Assembly (NCBI GenBank): GCA_002692855.1
Contig: NZMJ01000058.1
Span: 133,672-197,671 of the forward strand
DNA length: 64,000 bases
Reading direction: 5' to 3'
Source: Maricaulis sp.
GTDB lineage: Bacteria; Pseudomonadota; Alphaproteobacteria; Caulobacterales; Maricaulaceae
Positions 1 through 8,163 of the stretch are shown in pieces (the stretch's first letter is position 1; each line of letters starts with the position of its first letter). A program made the position numbers and the translations under genes. The notes under the pieces are model-generated. The model saw only the letters and a list, made by a program, of their open reading frames with translations, was not told the origin of the DNA and searched no databases.

Positions 1-220
1 CCTGCCCGCCGCGATGACGGCGGTCGACGGTATTCTGGAAGCCGACGATGCCGCCGAACTGACCCTGAAGGCGATCGAGGACGGCCAGTTCCTGATTTAC
101 ACCCACCAGGTGACCGGCGAGCATTTCACCCGCAAGGCAGGTGACCGCGACCGCTGGCTGCATGGCATGCGAAAGCTGCGCCGCATGTTGATGGAGGCCA
201 ATGGTGGGCGCCCGATCTAG
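1..220 (+). CDS. Short-chain dehydrogenase, C-terminal fragment
   Basis: This is the last 72 codons of a gene that begins before the window; the frame is open from base 2. The visible part resembles the C-terminal tail of SDR-family oxidoreductases, where a phrase about residues 30-50 (QFLIYTHQVTGEHFTRKA, then DRWLHGMRKLRR) matches the usual pattern of a helix ending in a dimer-contact segment. The Rossmann fold and YxxxK catalytic motif would lie upstream and cannot be seen. It converges on the ferredoxin gene, with three bases between the two stop codons. The substrate cannot be inferred. Confidence 0.6.
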   Translation, partial: LPAAMTAVDGILEADDAAELTLKAIEDGQFLIYTHQVTGEHFTRKAGDRDRWLHGMRKLRRMLMEANGGRPI

Positions 221-223
221 GCG

Positions 224-565
224 CTAGTCGCCCTTGCCGGGCTTTTCCGAGAAATACTTGTCGAACTTGCCGGTTTGCTTGGCCATTTCGTCGGCGTCGG
301 CCGGAACGTCACCGATCTGGGTGATGTTTGGCCAGATCTTCGAGAACTTCGAATTGATCTCCAGCCATTTCCCGTCGGCATCGTCCTCGGTGTCGGGCTT
401 GATCGCCTCGACCGGGCATTCCGGTTCGCACACGCCGCAGTCGATGCATTCATCGGGATGGATGACGAGAAAATTCTCGCCCTCGTAGAAGCAGTCCACC
501 GGACACACTTCCACGCAGTCCATGTATTTGCAGCGCACACACGCGTCGGTGACGATATAGGTCAT
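224..565 (-). CDS. fdxA: Ferredoxin FdxA (7Fe-type, 3Fe-4S/4Fe-4S)
   Basis: A 113-residue cytoplasmic electron carrier. The N-terminus holds the classical cysteine pattern: C9, C12, C17, C21 followed by P22 and C25, and then [12 protein letters not shown] at 40-51, which together ligate one 3Fe-4S and one 4Fe-4S cluster in the FdxA family. The acidic C-terminal extension (residues 60-113) is typical of the Azotobacter FdI/FdxA type and absent from small clostridial ferredoxins. It is the last gene of the leftward helicase-S4-TerB run, 65 bp after the TerB-like gene. In many alphaproteobacteria fdxA directly follows the S4 gene and is followed by carD; here neither is so. Redox partners are unknown. 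Confidence 0.95.
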   Translation of the reverse strand: MTYIVTDACVRCKYMDCVEVCPVDCFYEGENFLVIHPDECIDCGVCEPECPVEAIKPDTEDDADGKWLEINSKFSKIWPNITQIGDVPADADEMAKQTGKFDKYFSEKPGKGD

Positions 566-630
566 GGGAATATCTTCACGCAGAACAGGAAATCACGACG
601 CGCCGGACATGTGCCGACGGGGCCGGATTG

Positions 631-1080
631 TCAACGCTTGCGGGCTGCGGCCTCTGCGCGCGAACGGGCAAAGACGCGCTCGCGGTCGTCGACGGCCAGC
701 AAGGGCGCGACGGTCCGGATGAAGCTTTCCTCGAACGGGGATTTTTCGCCGTCCGACAGGGCGACTGCCCACAAATGCTCGATCAGGCTGACTCGCTGGG
801 CCTTCGGCAGGCAGGCCTTCACCACCTTCGTGAACTGGTAGTGGTCGACGGCTGCCTCGGCGAGGTCCTCGGCTTCGGTGTGGATGCGTTCAGCCTCGTC
901 CTCGTCGAGATCGAAGGACGCCATCAGGATGGCGCGAATCTGCTCTTCCTCGATCCGGGCATAGACACCGTCGGCCAGCGCGGCTTCGACCAGCAATGCG
1001 GCTGCGGCCACCTGCGGGTCCAGTTCCGGGTGCGGTTTTGGCGGATCGCCGGTCAAAAGGCGTTTGAACGCGTCAAGCAT
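631..1080 (-). CDS. TerB-like (tellurite resistance-type) protein
   Basis: A 149-residue, mostly helical acidic protein. The core matches TerB/DjlA N-terminal-type domains: a hydrophobic helix (AAAALLVEAALADG, about residues 25-38), an EEE/DLDEDEAE acidic loop, and a second half-repeat ending with ALSDGEKSPFEESFI near residues 107-121. TerB-like domains bind divalent metal through such acidic residues, but the cellular role of stand-alone alphaproteobacterial copies is not established. The gene overlaps the end of the S4 gene by 8 bp, so it is translated from the same message. A link to actual tellurite resistance is not implied. Confidence 0.75.
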   Translation of the reverse strand: MLDAFKRLLTGDPPKPHPELDPQVAAAALLVEAALADGVYARIEEEQIRAILMASFDLDEDEAERIHTEAEDLAEAAVDHYQFTKVVKACLPKAQRVSLIEHLWAVALSDGEKSPFEESFIRTVAPLLAVDDRERVFARSRAEAAARKR

Positions 1081-1375
1081 CGCTCTCTCCTACGCCTGCG
1101 AGCATGGCTTCGTAAAGCGTTTGCGCCTCTGCAGGGGGGCCGCGGCGGGTTCCGATGGCGTTGACGGTGAGCCGGCGAACGCCCGATCTCAGCGACAATG
1201 TCAGGACGTCGCCGGGCCGGACCAGGAGCGAGGCACGCTCGATCCGCAGAGTCTGGCCGTTGCGACTGAGCCGGATACTTCCCTTTTCGACGAAGCGCGT
1301 GGCCAGAGTGCGGGTCTTGAAGAACCGGGCCCGCCACAACCAGACATCGACGCGGACACAATCTGCCTCGCTCAT
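1073..1375 (-). CDS. S4-domain RNA-binding protein (HslR-like)
   Basis: A 100-residue protein consisting essentially of one S4 RNA-binding domain (VRVDVWLWRARFFKTRTLA at about 7-25, then the KGSIRLSRNG turn and a GDVLTL strand). It resembles Hsp15/HslR, which binds stalled 50S subunits carrying nascent chains. The start is the ATG at 1373-1375, which overlaps the TGA stop of the helicase in an ATGA arrangement, indicating translational coupling. An upstream in-frame extension is only the antisense-like shadow of the helicase C-terminus. Genes of this kind follow Suv3-like helicases in many alphaproteobacteria, suggesting shared work in RNA metabolism. Confidence 0.88.
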   Translation of the reverse strand: MSEADCVRVDVWLWRARFFKTRTLATRFVEKGSIRLSRNGQTLRIERASLLVRPGDVLTLSLRSGVRRLTVNAIGTRRGPPAEAQTLYEAMLAGVGESDA

Positions 1376-3996
1376 GTCGCAGATGTATCTCCGGGCTTGG
1401 TCTTCGGCGGGCTTTCCGCCCGATTTGGGGTGCGCGGCTTCCTGCGTGCCCGCCGGGGCTTCGTCTTGGCCGGCCGTGCCGCAGGCGTCGCCAGCGCCGC
1501 CAGGGCGGCAAACGGGCTGTCGGGGTCGACCTTCACCGGCTCGGGGGCAGGCGCACGATGCTTGCGCTTGCGAACGTCCCAGCGTTCGCCTTCGGCCTTC
1601 TCCGGATCGGGACCCGTCTGGATGCGGCGATAGCCCAGCGCGTTGAGCACGCCGCGCAGATCGGCAACCGAGCACCCGAGGATGGACGTCATGTCGGCGG
1701 TCATGGCGAAGCCCGGCCCGTCATCGAGCGTACGCCCGTCACGGATCAGGTCGGCCAGCCGCTCCAGCATGTCGACACGCACGGCCAGGGGGCCGCAGCG
1801 ATGAAAGCCGGTTGCGGCGTAATCTCCTGCCTCGCGGCCTTCCTCGGCTGGAACCGTGACCAGCCCCGGCGCAGGCCGGAAGGGCGGCTGGCCATCACCG
1901 CGCATGGTGGCGCGCAGAAGCGAGGCCAGCCCCGCAGCAGCCGGCTTGGTCAACGCAGGCAGGAAGATGACATGCTCGCCCAGGCGCACGCCGAGCGACC
2001 GCAATTGCCGGCGCTCGACGGGCGACAAGGCGCGGATCTCTGTGAGGACATCGCGCCGCGCGATACATCCGCCGGCTTCTTCCAGGCGGTGTGCGATACC
2101 GCGTGCCATGCCGGTCAGCTTGCCGTCAGCCGCGGCAGCGCGCAGCGCCAGGAGCGGCGCGAGACGCGTCGTGATCTCGCCTTGCACGAACGCATCGATG
2201 CGCTTGATGGCGCGCTCGCGCGCTTCTTGTGCGCCCAATTCCCCGCCCGTCAGCGTTACGCCGGGCTTCATCAGGGAATCCCCGGCTGCCAGAACGGCCA
2301 CGTCCTGTTCGTCCTGCTGGATGCGGCCGTCGGCGGCGATGGTCAGCGTTTCGGTCTCGGCTTTGGTCAATCGTCCAAGTCTCCGGTTTACTTCCGGGCG
2401 CAGCGCCCGTTCAGCAGCCTGTCTCAATGCGCGCGCTTCCAGCGCCGCGCCGGAAATGTCCGGCACAAAGCGCAATCCTTCAAGATGCCCGACATCATGG
2501 CCTTCAACACTGACCCGTCCGTCGCTCGTGACGCCAGCCAGCAATTCACGGTCTTCGCGCAATCCCCGGATCAGCGCGCTGGTGCGCCGGTCGACAAAGC
2601 GCTGGGTCAGGCATTCATGCAGGGCATCCGACAGCCGGTCTTCGACCTCGCGTGCCCGGTCGCGCCACAGATGGGCATCCTCGGTCCAGTCGCCGCGATG
2701 GCTGACATAGGCCCAGGTGCGCACATGGGCGAGCCGCTGGGACAGGAGCGCGACGTCTCCGTCGATCCGGTCGAGCCGGTCGAGATGACCCGCCATGTAG
2801 TCCGACGGGATGCGTCCGTTCGGGCTCATCAGGTGATCGAGGATCTGCCGCACCAGCCGTGCGTGGGCATCGATCGTGATCTTGCGAAAGTCGGGAATGC
2901 GGCAGGCATCCCAGACCATCGACACGCCGTGCGGCGTGGCGGCATACCGCCGGACCGCCTCGTCGGAGGCCAGCACCTCAAGGACACGCTCGTCCTCCGC
3001 GCCGCGAACCCGCTCCAGTGCCGGGTCGGGTGACCGGCGGCGCAGCGACTTGTAGAGCGTGTCGAGCGAGCGCAGGTCGAGATCGTTGTTGCGCCATTGC
3101 AGCTTGTCGAGCCGGGCAAACTCGTGGTTTTCCAGCGCTTCGACCACTTCGCCCTCGAGCGGCCTGACATCGGCGGTCTCGCCAAACGTGCCGTCATCGC
3201 GAAAGCGTCCGGCCCGCCCGGCAATCTGCCCCAGCTCGGCCGGGGTCAGGGCGCGGCGGCGATGGCCGTCGAACTTGTTGATCTCGGCGAAGGCGACATG
3301 GTCGACATCCATGTTCAGCCCCATGCCGATGGCATCGGTTGCGACCAGGTAATCGACTTCGCCGGACTGGTAGAGGGCGACCTGCGCATTCCGGGTGCGC
3401 GGGCTCAGCGCCCCTAGCACCACGGCAGCTCCACCGCGCTGGCGCCGCAGCAACTCGGCGATTGCGTAGACGGACTCTGCCGAGAAGGCGACGATGGCCG
3501 AACGGCGGGGCAGCTTGGTGATCTTCGTCGGTCCGGCATATCGCAGGGTCGAAAATCGCTCGCGTTGCAGAATGTCGGCGTCGGGAACCAGCCGCCGGAT
3601 CAGGCCTTCAACGGTCGAGGCGCCCAGCAGCATGGTTTCTTCCGTGCCGCGCAGGTTGAGCATCCGGTCGGTGAAGACATGGCCCCGGTCGGGATCCGCC
3701 GCGAGCTGGACCTCGTCGACCGCTACGAACGCCACCCGCATGTCCAGCGGCATCGATTCGACCGTGCAGATGAAGTAGCGCGCCGAAGGCGGAGCGATCT
3801 TCTCCTCGCCGGTGATGAGGGCGGCCGCATTGCGGCCCTTCACCTTCACCACCCGGTCGTAGATTTCCCGCGCCAGCAGCCGCAGCGGCAGGCCGATCAT
3901 TCCCGATGACCGCGCAAGCATCCGCTCGACCGCAAGGTGGGTCTTGCCGGTATTGGTCGGCCCCAGGACCGCGGTCAGTTCGGAATAGGCGGACAT
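1372..3996 (-). CDS. Suv3-like superfamily 2 RNA helicase
   Basis: An 874-residue ATP-dependent helicase related to mitochondrial SUV3, which unwinds RNA for degradation. Motif I is GPTNTGKTH at residues 12-20, motif II is DEVQ at 94-97 (the Suv3 variant of DEAD), and the second RecA-like domain shows VATDAIGMGLNM at 218-229 and QIAGRAGR (motif VI) at 257-264. After the helicase core a long helical region follows, and the last 35 residues form a Lys/Arg/Pro-rich tail that may bind nucleic acid. It is the first gene of a tight leftward operon with the S4 protein. The start ATG at 3996 places motif I only 11 residues in, which is normal for this family. Confidence 0.9.
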   Translation of the reverse strand: MSAYSELTAVLGPTNTGKTHLAVERMLARSSGMIGLPLRLLAREIYDRVVKVKGRNAAALITGEEKIAPPSARYFICTVESMPLDMRVAFVAVDEVQLAADPDRGHVFTDRMLNLRGTEETMLLGASTVEGLIRRLVPDADILQRERFSTLRYAGPTKITKLPRRSAIVAFSAESVYAIAELLRRQRGGAAVVLGALSPRTRNAQVALYQSGEVDYLVATDAIGMGLNMDVDHVAFAEINKFDGHRRRALTPAELGQIAGRAGRFRDDGTFGETADVRPLEGEVVEALENHEFARLDKLQWRNNDLDLRSLDTLYKSLRRRSPDPALERVRGAEDERVLEVLASDEAVRRYAATPHGVSMVWDACRIPDFRKITIDAHARLVRQILDHLMSPNGRIPSDYMAGHLDRLDRIDGDVALLSQRLAHVRTWAYVSHRGDWTEDAHLWRDRAREVEDRLSDALHECLTQRFVDRRTSALIRGLREDRELLAGVTSDGRVSVEGHDVGHLEGLRFVPDISGAALEARALRQAAERALRPEVNRRLGRLTKAETETLTIAADGRIQQDEQDVAVLAAGDSLMKPGVTLTGGELGAQEARERAIKRIDAFVQGEITTRLAPLLALRAAAADGKLTGMARGIAHRLEEAGGCIARRDVLTEIRALSPVERRQLRSLGVRLGEHVIFLPALTKPAAAGLASLLRATMRGDGQPPFRPAPGLVTVPAEEGREAGDYAATGFHRCGPLAVRVDMLERLADLIRDGRTLDDGPGFAMTADMTSILGCSVADLRGVLNALGYRRIQTGPDPEKAEGERWDVRKRKHRAPAPEPVKVDPDSPFAALAALATPAARPAKTKPRRARRKPRTPNRAESPPKTKPGDTSAT

Positions 3997-4046
3997 GTCG
4001 CCCCGTACATAGGCCGGTCAGGCGCGGAGTGCGAGGCGGCGATGCG

Positions 4047-4856
4047 CTATTCGACGGAGATCGAGCGGGCTTCGACCGTGATCCCGCCAAAACCGGCATT
4101 GGCCCGGATGCGCACCGGGAAATAGACCGCGCCATCGGCGAACGGGGCCAGCCACAGCGTGACCGGCTCGGCGATGTCCTCGGCGGACGGCTGGTCTTCC
4201 GGGTCATACCCGGCAATCGGTTCGTAATAGCCGTTGCACACGATGGCTTCGCCGCGATAGCCGCGATTGCGCACCGTATCCAATCCGCCGCGCTCAAGTC
4301 GAAGATTGTATCGCGCCTTGCCGTCGAATACCGGGATGCGGCCCGTGCAGGGCTCGCCGCCATTGGATCGGAAGTTGAGAGCCAGCGACATCATGCCCGT
4401 CAGGGGGTCGATGGCGCCGGCCCGTTGCGCCGCGCTGGCCGGCGGTTCGCCCATCGATCCGAAGGGCGGTGTGATATTCGGTTCGGCCACGCGGTCGGGA
4501 AAATTGATCTCGATCACGCGGTTCTTTGAACTGGCATGGTTGCGGTGCCGGTACTGCCAGGGCTGCAGGTGCGCCCCCTCGTTATAGCCGCTCACGCCGG
4601 CCTCGATGTCGGCATCGGAGAACAGGGCAGCCAGTCCGGCGGCACGAAACCGCGCATTGGCTGAATAATTCTCATCGCCAATCTCGCTCGACACCTGGAT
4701 GCTGGCGACCTGGAAGATCAGCACCGAGCCGGTGTATTCGGCACTGATACGGATGGGTTCGGCCCGCGCGGGCGCCGTGGCTGCGTCGTCTGCCGATGCG
4801 CCGGCCGCACCGAGAGTGAGGGAAAGGGCCGCGAGGGCGAGCGTCAGTCTACGCAT
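4047..4856 (-). CDS. DUF3108 domain periplasmic protein
   Basis: A 269-residue exported protein. The chosen ATG at 4856 is preceded by AGGAGA about ten bases upstream, while an in-frame ATG nine codons earlier has no ribosome site. A signal peptide covers residues 1 to about 23 (MRRLTLALAALSLTLGAAGASA). The mature part fits DUF3108: alternating beta strands, the phrase DPLTGMMSLAL near the middle, and a repeated strand-rich C-terminal half. The family is widespread in Proteobacteria and thought to be an envelope beta-barrel-like or lipid-shuttling fold, but without proven function. It lies 50 bp downstream of, and reads towards, the helicase start, so it may share its transcript. Confidence 0.82.
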   Translation of the reverse strand: MRRLTLALAALSLTLGAAGASADDAATAPARAEPIRISAEYTGSVLIFQVASIQVSSEIGDENYSANARFRAAGLAALFSDADIEAGVSGYNEGAHLQPWQYRHRNHASSKNRVIEINFPDRVAEPNITPPFGSMGEPPASAAQRAGAIDPLTGMMSLALNFRSNGGEPCTGRIPVFDGKARYNLRLERGGLDTVRNRGYRGEAIVCNGYYEPIAGYDPEDQPSAEDIAEPVTLWLAPFADGAVYFPVRIRANAGFGGITVEARSISVE

Positions 4857-4964
4857 GGTGGTCAGGTCTCCTGCCTGGTTCAAACTCTACCGCCCCCGGC
4901 GCTACGCAGGTAATATACCACTCTACCCGTCTGCAAGATGAACAGATGTTCGCTGCGACAATGC

Positions 4965-4993
4965 TTGACGGGCGCGGCCCCTTTGGCTATCTC
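4965..4993 (+). promoter_or_regulatory. Candidate sigma-70 promoter for rpmB
   Basis: TTGACG at 4965-4970 and TATCTC at 4988-4993 are separated by exactly 17 bases. This is a good housekeeping promoter by alphaproteobacterial standards and lies about 85 bp upstream of the rpmB start. Predicted from sequence only. Confidence 0.5.
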
Positions 4994-5038
4994 GCCCGCT
5001 CCCGCATGGTCCGCCTGTTGTGGTCCTGCGAACAAGAT

Positions 5039-5066
5039 TGCCAAACAGGCAGAACTGCCAAACAGG
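5039..5066 (+). repeat. 11-bp direct repeat in the rpmB leader
   Basis: TGCCAAACAGG occurs at 5039-5049 and again at 5056-5066, a period of 17 bases, ending 10 bases before the rpmB start codon. The second copy runs into the ribosome-binding site (CAGGGAA). Transcribed with the gene if the predicted promoter is right. Confidence 0.6.
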
Positions 5067-5076
5067 GAATGTGGTC

Positions 5077-5373
5077 ATGTCGCGGCGCTGCGAACTCACC
5101 GGTGTCGGCCCGATGGTCGGTAACAACGTCTCTCACGCGAACAACAAGTCGAAGCGTCGGTTCCTGCCGAATCTCTGCGACGTGACACTCGCGTCCGAAG
5201 TTCTGGGCCAGTCCTACCGCTTCCGCATCACGGCGGGCGCACTGCGCTCGGTCGACCATGTCGGCGGCCTGGATGCCTTCCTTCTCAAGGCGCGCGACCT
5301 GAAGCTGTCGACCCGCGCCCTGAAGGTGAAGCGCAGCCTGAAGAAAAAGATGACGGCGACCGCTGCGGCCTGA
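5077..5373 (+). CDS. rpmB: 50S ribosomal protein L28
   Basis: A 98-residue basic protein of the large ribosomal subunit. The N-terminus [20 protein letters not shown] is the diagnostic L28 opening, followed by the [12 protein letters not shown] segment and a Lys/Arg-rich C-terminus. The start ATG at 5077 is preceded by AGGGAA; an in-frame ATG 19 codons upstream would add a non-family extension and is rejected. It is transcribed alone: a strong promoter lies upstream and a clear intrinsic terminator follows 26 bp after the stop. Monocistronic rpmB is common in Alphaproteobacteria. Confidence 0.97.
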   Translation: MSRRCELTGVGPMVGNNVSHANNKSKRRFLPNLCDVTLASEVLGQSYRFRITAGALRSVDHVGGLDAFLLKARDLKLSTRALKVKRSLKKKMTATAAA

Positions 5374-5398
5374 TCGCGCGCCCGTTTCGAGTGAATCG

Positions 5399-5432
5399 AA
5401 CGCCCGCCGGTCTCCGGCGGGCGTTTTCTTTT
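5399..5432 (+). terminator. Intrinsic terminator of rpmB
   Basis: A perfect 12-bp stem (AACGCCCGCCGG / CCGGCGGGCGTT) with a 3-base loop at 5399-5425 is followed by TTCTTTT. It is a textbook Rho-independent terminator placed directly after the L28 gene. Confidence 0.9.
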
Positions 5433-5482
5433 GCCGCGCGGCCCGATAGGGTCCGCGCGATTTCGTTCTTGGGGGACTGACC

Positions 5483-7189
5483 ATGCGCCTGCTGTCCATT
5501 TTCGCTGCTGCCCTGATCGCGGCCTGCTCGCCCTCCCAGCCCGAACCGGATGCATTGCCGCAAGAGGCGGATCGCGCTGAAGCGCCCGCATCCATGATCC
5601 TGCATGGCGGACCCATCCACACCGCCGACGATGCTGCCGCGATGGTCGAAGCCGTCGCGGTGCGCGATGGCCGCATCGTCTACGCGGGCGACGAGGCAGG
5701 CGTTGACGCCTTCCGGGGCGACGAAACGCAGGTCATCGACCTCCAGGGCGCGGCGCTCTACCCCGGATTCACCGATTCCCATGTGCATGTTCTCGGCGTC
5801 GGGTCGCGCGAGCGCACCCTGAATCTTGAAGGCACGCTGTCGGTGACGGAATTGCAGGACCGTGTCCGCACCGCGGCCGAAGAATTGCCCGAAGGGGCTG
5901 TGCTGTTCGGGCGCGGCTGGATCGAGACCCATTGGCCTGAGGGGCGTTTCCCGAACCGGGAGGATCTCGACGAGGCAGCCCCCGGTCACGCCGTCATTCT
6001 CGTCCGTGCCGACGGCCATGCACTGGTCGCCAACTCCCTGGCATTGGAACGCGCCGGGATCACTGCCGACAGCGTTGCGCCCGATGGCGGCGAAATTCTG
6101 CACGGCGAGGACGGCGAACCGACAGGCATGCTGATTGATACTGCGATGGGCCCGGTTCGGGCTCTGGCAGGACGCCAGGAGGGGGACGAACGCGCCGACA
6201 CCTATGCCGAAGGCGCAAACGTCATGGCGAGCCTGGGATGGACCGGCGCGCACGACATGAGCGTGCCCTATTCGGACGTGGACATGATCGAAGGTCTCGC
6301 GGCGTCGGGCCGGTTGCCGATCAGGGTCTACGTATCGGTCGACCCCGACGGGCTTGCGGCTCTGGCGCGCGTCACCCCGCGCGTGGCCGATGATGGCCGC
6401 GTCATCACCCGCGCGGTGAAGATGTACATGGACGGCGCACTCGGCAGCCGGGGTGCAGCTCTGCTCGAACCCTATTCCGATGCGCCGGGCAATCAGGGCC
6501 TGATGCTGTCGCAGGAAGACGAAACCCTGTCGGCCTTCACCGAAGCCTTGCGTGCCGGCATCCAGATGAATGTTCACGCCATCGGCGACCGGGGCAATCG
6601 CCTGCTGCTGGACTGGGTCGAAGAGGCCTATGCGGTCGTTCCCGTCGAGGAAAGGGCGATCGCCGATCCGCGCTGGCGCGACGAACACACCCAGATCGTC
6701 GAACCATCCGACATTCCCCGCTTTGCCGAGCTGGGTGTGATCCCGTCCATGCAGCCGAGCCATGCCATCGGCGACCTGTTCTTTGCCCCCGACCGGTTGG
6801 GCGACGACCGTCTGGAAGGTGCGTATGCGTGGCGCGCCCTGATCGACAGCGGGGTCGTGATTGCTGGCGGTTCGGATGCGCCGGTCGAACGCGGTGATCC
6901 GCGCATCGAATTCTACGCGGCCGTGGCTCGCCGGGGCATGGACGGCACCCAGACCGAACAATGGCATCCCGACCAGGCCGTGACGCGCCAGGAAGCCCTG
7001 CGCATGTTCACCGCCTGGCCGGCCTATGCCAGCTTCCGCGAGGACGAACTGGGCCGTATCGCCGTCGGTCTGCGCGCAGACTTCACGGTCTTTTCCGAAG
7101 ACATCATGACCATTCCCGAGGCCGACATCCTGACGGTCGAACCGGTGATGACCATTGTTGACGGTGAAGTGGTCTATTCGTCCCGCTAG
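5483..7189 (+). CDS. Amidohydrolase-3 family lipoprotein (YtcJ-like)
   Basis: A 568-residue metal-dependent hydrolase. Residues 1-15 form a lipoprotein signal with lipobox IAAC (Cys15), so the enzyme should be membrane-anchored in the periplasm. The N-terminal beta segment leads to the first metal site TDSHVH at 98-102 (H100, H102); a later HAIGDRG and the near C-terminal GSDAPV supply the remaining ligands, as in N-substituted formamide deformylase and YtcJ-type enzymes. The substrate cannot be read from sequence; family members act on amides, formamides or cyclic amides. It starts 49 bp beyond the rpmB terminator, stands alone, and converges on bolA. Confidence 0.88.
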   Translation: MRLLSIFAAALIAACSPSQPEPDALPQEADRAEAPASMILHGGPIHTADDAAAMVEAVAVRDGRIVYAGDEAGVDAFRGDETQVIDLQGAALYPGFTDSHVHVLGVGSRERTLNLEGTLSVTELQDRVRTAAEELPEGAVLFGRGWIETHWPEGRFPNREDLDEAAPGHAVILVRADGHALVANSLALERAGITADSVAPDGGEILHGEDGEPTGMLIDTAMGPVRALAGRQEGDERADTYAEGANVMASLGWTGAHDMSVPYSDVDMIEGLAASGRLPIRVYVSVDPDGLAALARVTPRVADDGRVITRAVKMYMDGALGSRGAALLEPYSDAPGNQGLMLSQEDETLSAFTEALRAGIQMNVHAIGDRGNRLLLDWVEEAYAVVPVEERAIADPRWRDEHTQIVEPSDIPRFAELGVIPSMQPSHAIGDLFFAPDRLGDDRLEGAYAWRALIDSGVVIAGGSDAPVERGDPRIEFYAAVARRGMDGTQTEQWHPDQAVTRQEALRMFTAWPAYASFREDELGRIAVGLRADFTVFSEDIMTIPEADILTVEPVMTIVDGEVVYSSR

Positions 7190-7198
7190 CCCGGCGGG

Positions 7199-7462
7199 TC
7201 AGGGCGCTTCCACTGTCATGGTGAGGGCGTGAACCGGACCGGCCAGCTCGTCGGCGAGCACGGCATTGACCGCACGCTGGCGGTCGAGCCGGGATTTCCC
7301 GGCGAAGGCTTCTGACACGATCTGGACGTGAAAGTGGCTTTCCCCGCCCTCGGGCGCGCCTGCGTGACCGGCATGCATCGCCGACTCGTCGGTCACTTTC
7401 AGCTGCGACGGGGCGAAAGCCGATGTCAGCTTCGCCATGATGCGGTCACGCACTTCACCCAT
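7199..7462 (-). CDS. bolA: BolA family protein
   Basis: An 87-residue BolA-fold protein. Family members partner with monothiol glutaredoxins in Fe-S cluster trafficking or act in stress morphology. The conserved H-x-G near residues 33-35 and the ESHFHVQIVSEAFAGKSRLDRQRAVNAVL core are visible. Three start codons stand in a row (GTG 7468, ATG 7465, ATG 7462); AGGGG lies best spaced for the innermost ATG, which is used here. It is divergent from the DnaJ-like gene, with 53 bp between the starts. A CGYC glutaredoxin gene lies 20 kb away in this window, but is a dithiol type. Confidence 0.9.
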   Translation of the reverse strand: MGEVRDRIMAKLTSAFAPSQLKVTDESAMHAGHAGAPEGGESHFHVQIVSEAFAGKSRLDRQRAVNAVLADELAGPVHALTMTVEAP

Positions 7463-7515
7463 CATCACACCCCTGTTTATTGCCGCTTTACCGGTGCTGC
7501 CCCATATTCAACATC

Positions 7516-8139
7516 ATGGACGGAGCCTACAAATACCAGCCCCGCTTCCGGGACATCCGCATCAAGCCGCCGAAGGATGAGCCGGAACCCGAGGACCGCG
7601 TGTGCGAATGGCCGGGTTGCTGTTCAAAGGGCGACTCGCGTGCGCCCAAGGGGCCGGACCGTCTCGACGACTATCACTGGTTCTGCCAGCACCACGCCGG
7701 ACAGTACAACAAGAGCTGGAATTTCTTCTCCGGCATGAGCGATGGCGAAGTCCATGCGTTCAACAAATCGGCGCATTACGGACACCGCCCGACCTGGAAT
7801 TTCCGCGGCAATACCGGGATGAATGCCCGCTCGGCGCGCGCCTCAAAGGATTTTTCGAAAGGCTTTGACGACACGTTCGGCCTGTTCGGTCACAAGCCGG
7901 CCAATGACCGCCGCCCCGCCGAAGAGCGGGCTCCGCGCCGTTTCGGACGGTTGCAGGAAATGGCGCTGGAAACCATGCATCTGACCGGCGACGAGACCAA
8001 GGGCGAGGTCAAGAAGCGCTATGCCGAACTGGTGAAACGCTATCACCCGGATGCCAATGGAGGCGACCGGTCAAGCGAGGAGCAGCTTGGACGCGTCATT
8101 CACGCCTACCAGATCCTCAAATCCGCCGGCATGGGCTAG
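7516..8139 (+). CDS. J-domain protein with Cys/His N-terminal module
   Basis: A 207-residue cytoplasmic protein. The C-terminal 60 residues form a J domain: EVKKRYAELVKRYHPDANGGDRSSEEQLGRVIHAYQIL contains the HPD motif that stimulates DnaK ATPase. The N-terminal 80 residues hold a conserved-looking Cys/His cluster (CEWPGCC near residue 30, then WFCQHHAGQYNKSWNFF near 57-73) that could bind zinc. This architecture recurs in alphaproteobacteria as a stand-alone J protein, but no client is known. The upstream in-frame ATG at 7480 would start inside the bolA promoter region; 7516 matches the family start MDGAY/F. Confidence 0.85.
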   Translation: MDGAYKYQPRFRDIRIKPPKDEPEPEDRVCEWPGCCSKGDSRAPKGPDRLDDYHWFCQHHAGQYNKSWNFFSGMSDGEVHAFNKSAHYGHRPTWNFRGNTGMNARSARASKDFSKGFDDTFGLFGHKPANDRRPAEERAPRRFGRLQEMALETMHLTGDETKGEVKKRYAELVKRYHPDANGGDRSSEEQLGRVIHAYQILKSAGMG

Positions 8140-8163
8140 ACGCGGCCGGGCGTTCGCGAGTGA

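Noticed and set aside
631-1080. Tellurite resistance operon
   Set aside because: Only a TerB-like domain is present, without terA, terC, terD or terZ, and it is embedded in an RNA-metabolism operon.
5285-6967. A 560-codon frame antisense to the amidohydrolase
   Set aside because: Runs across the rpmB terminator and promoter region and has no recognisable protein features.
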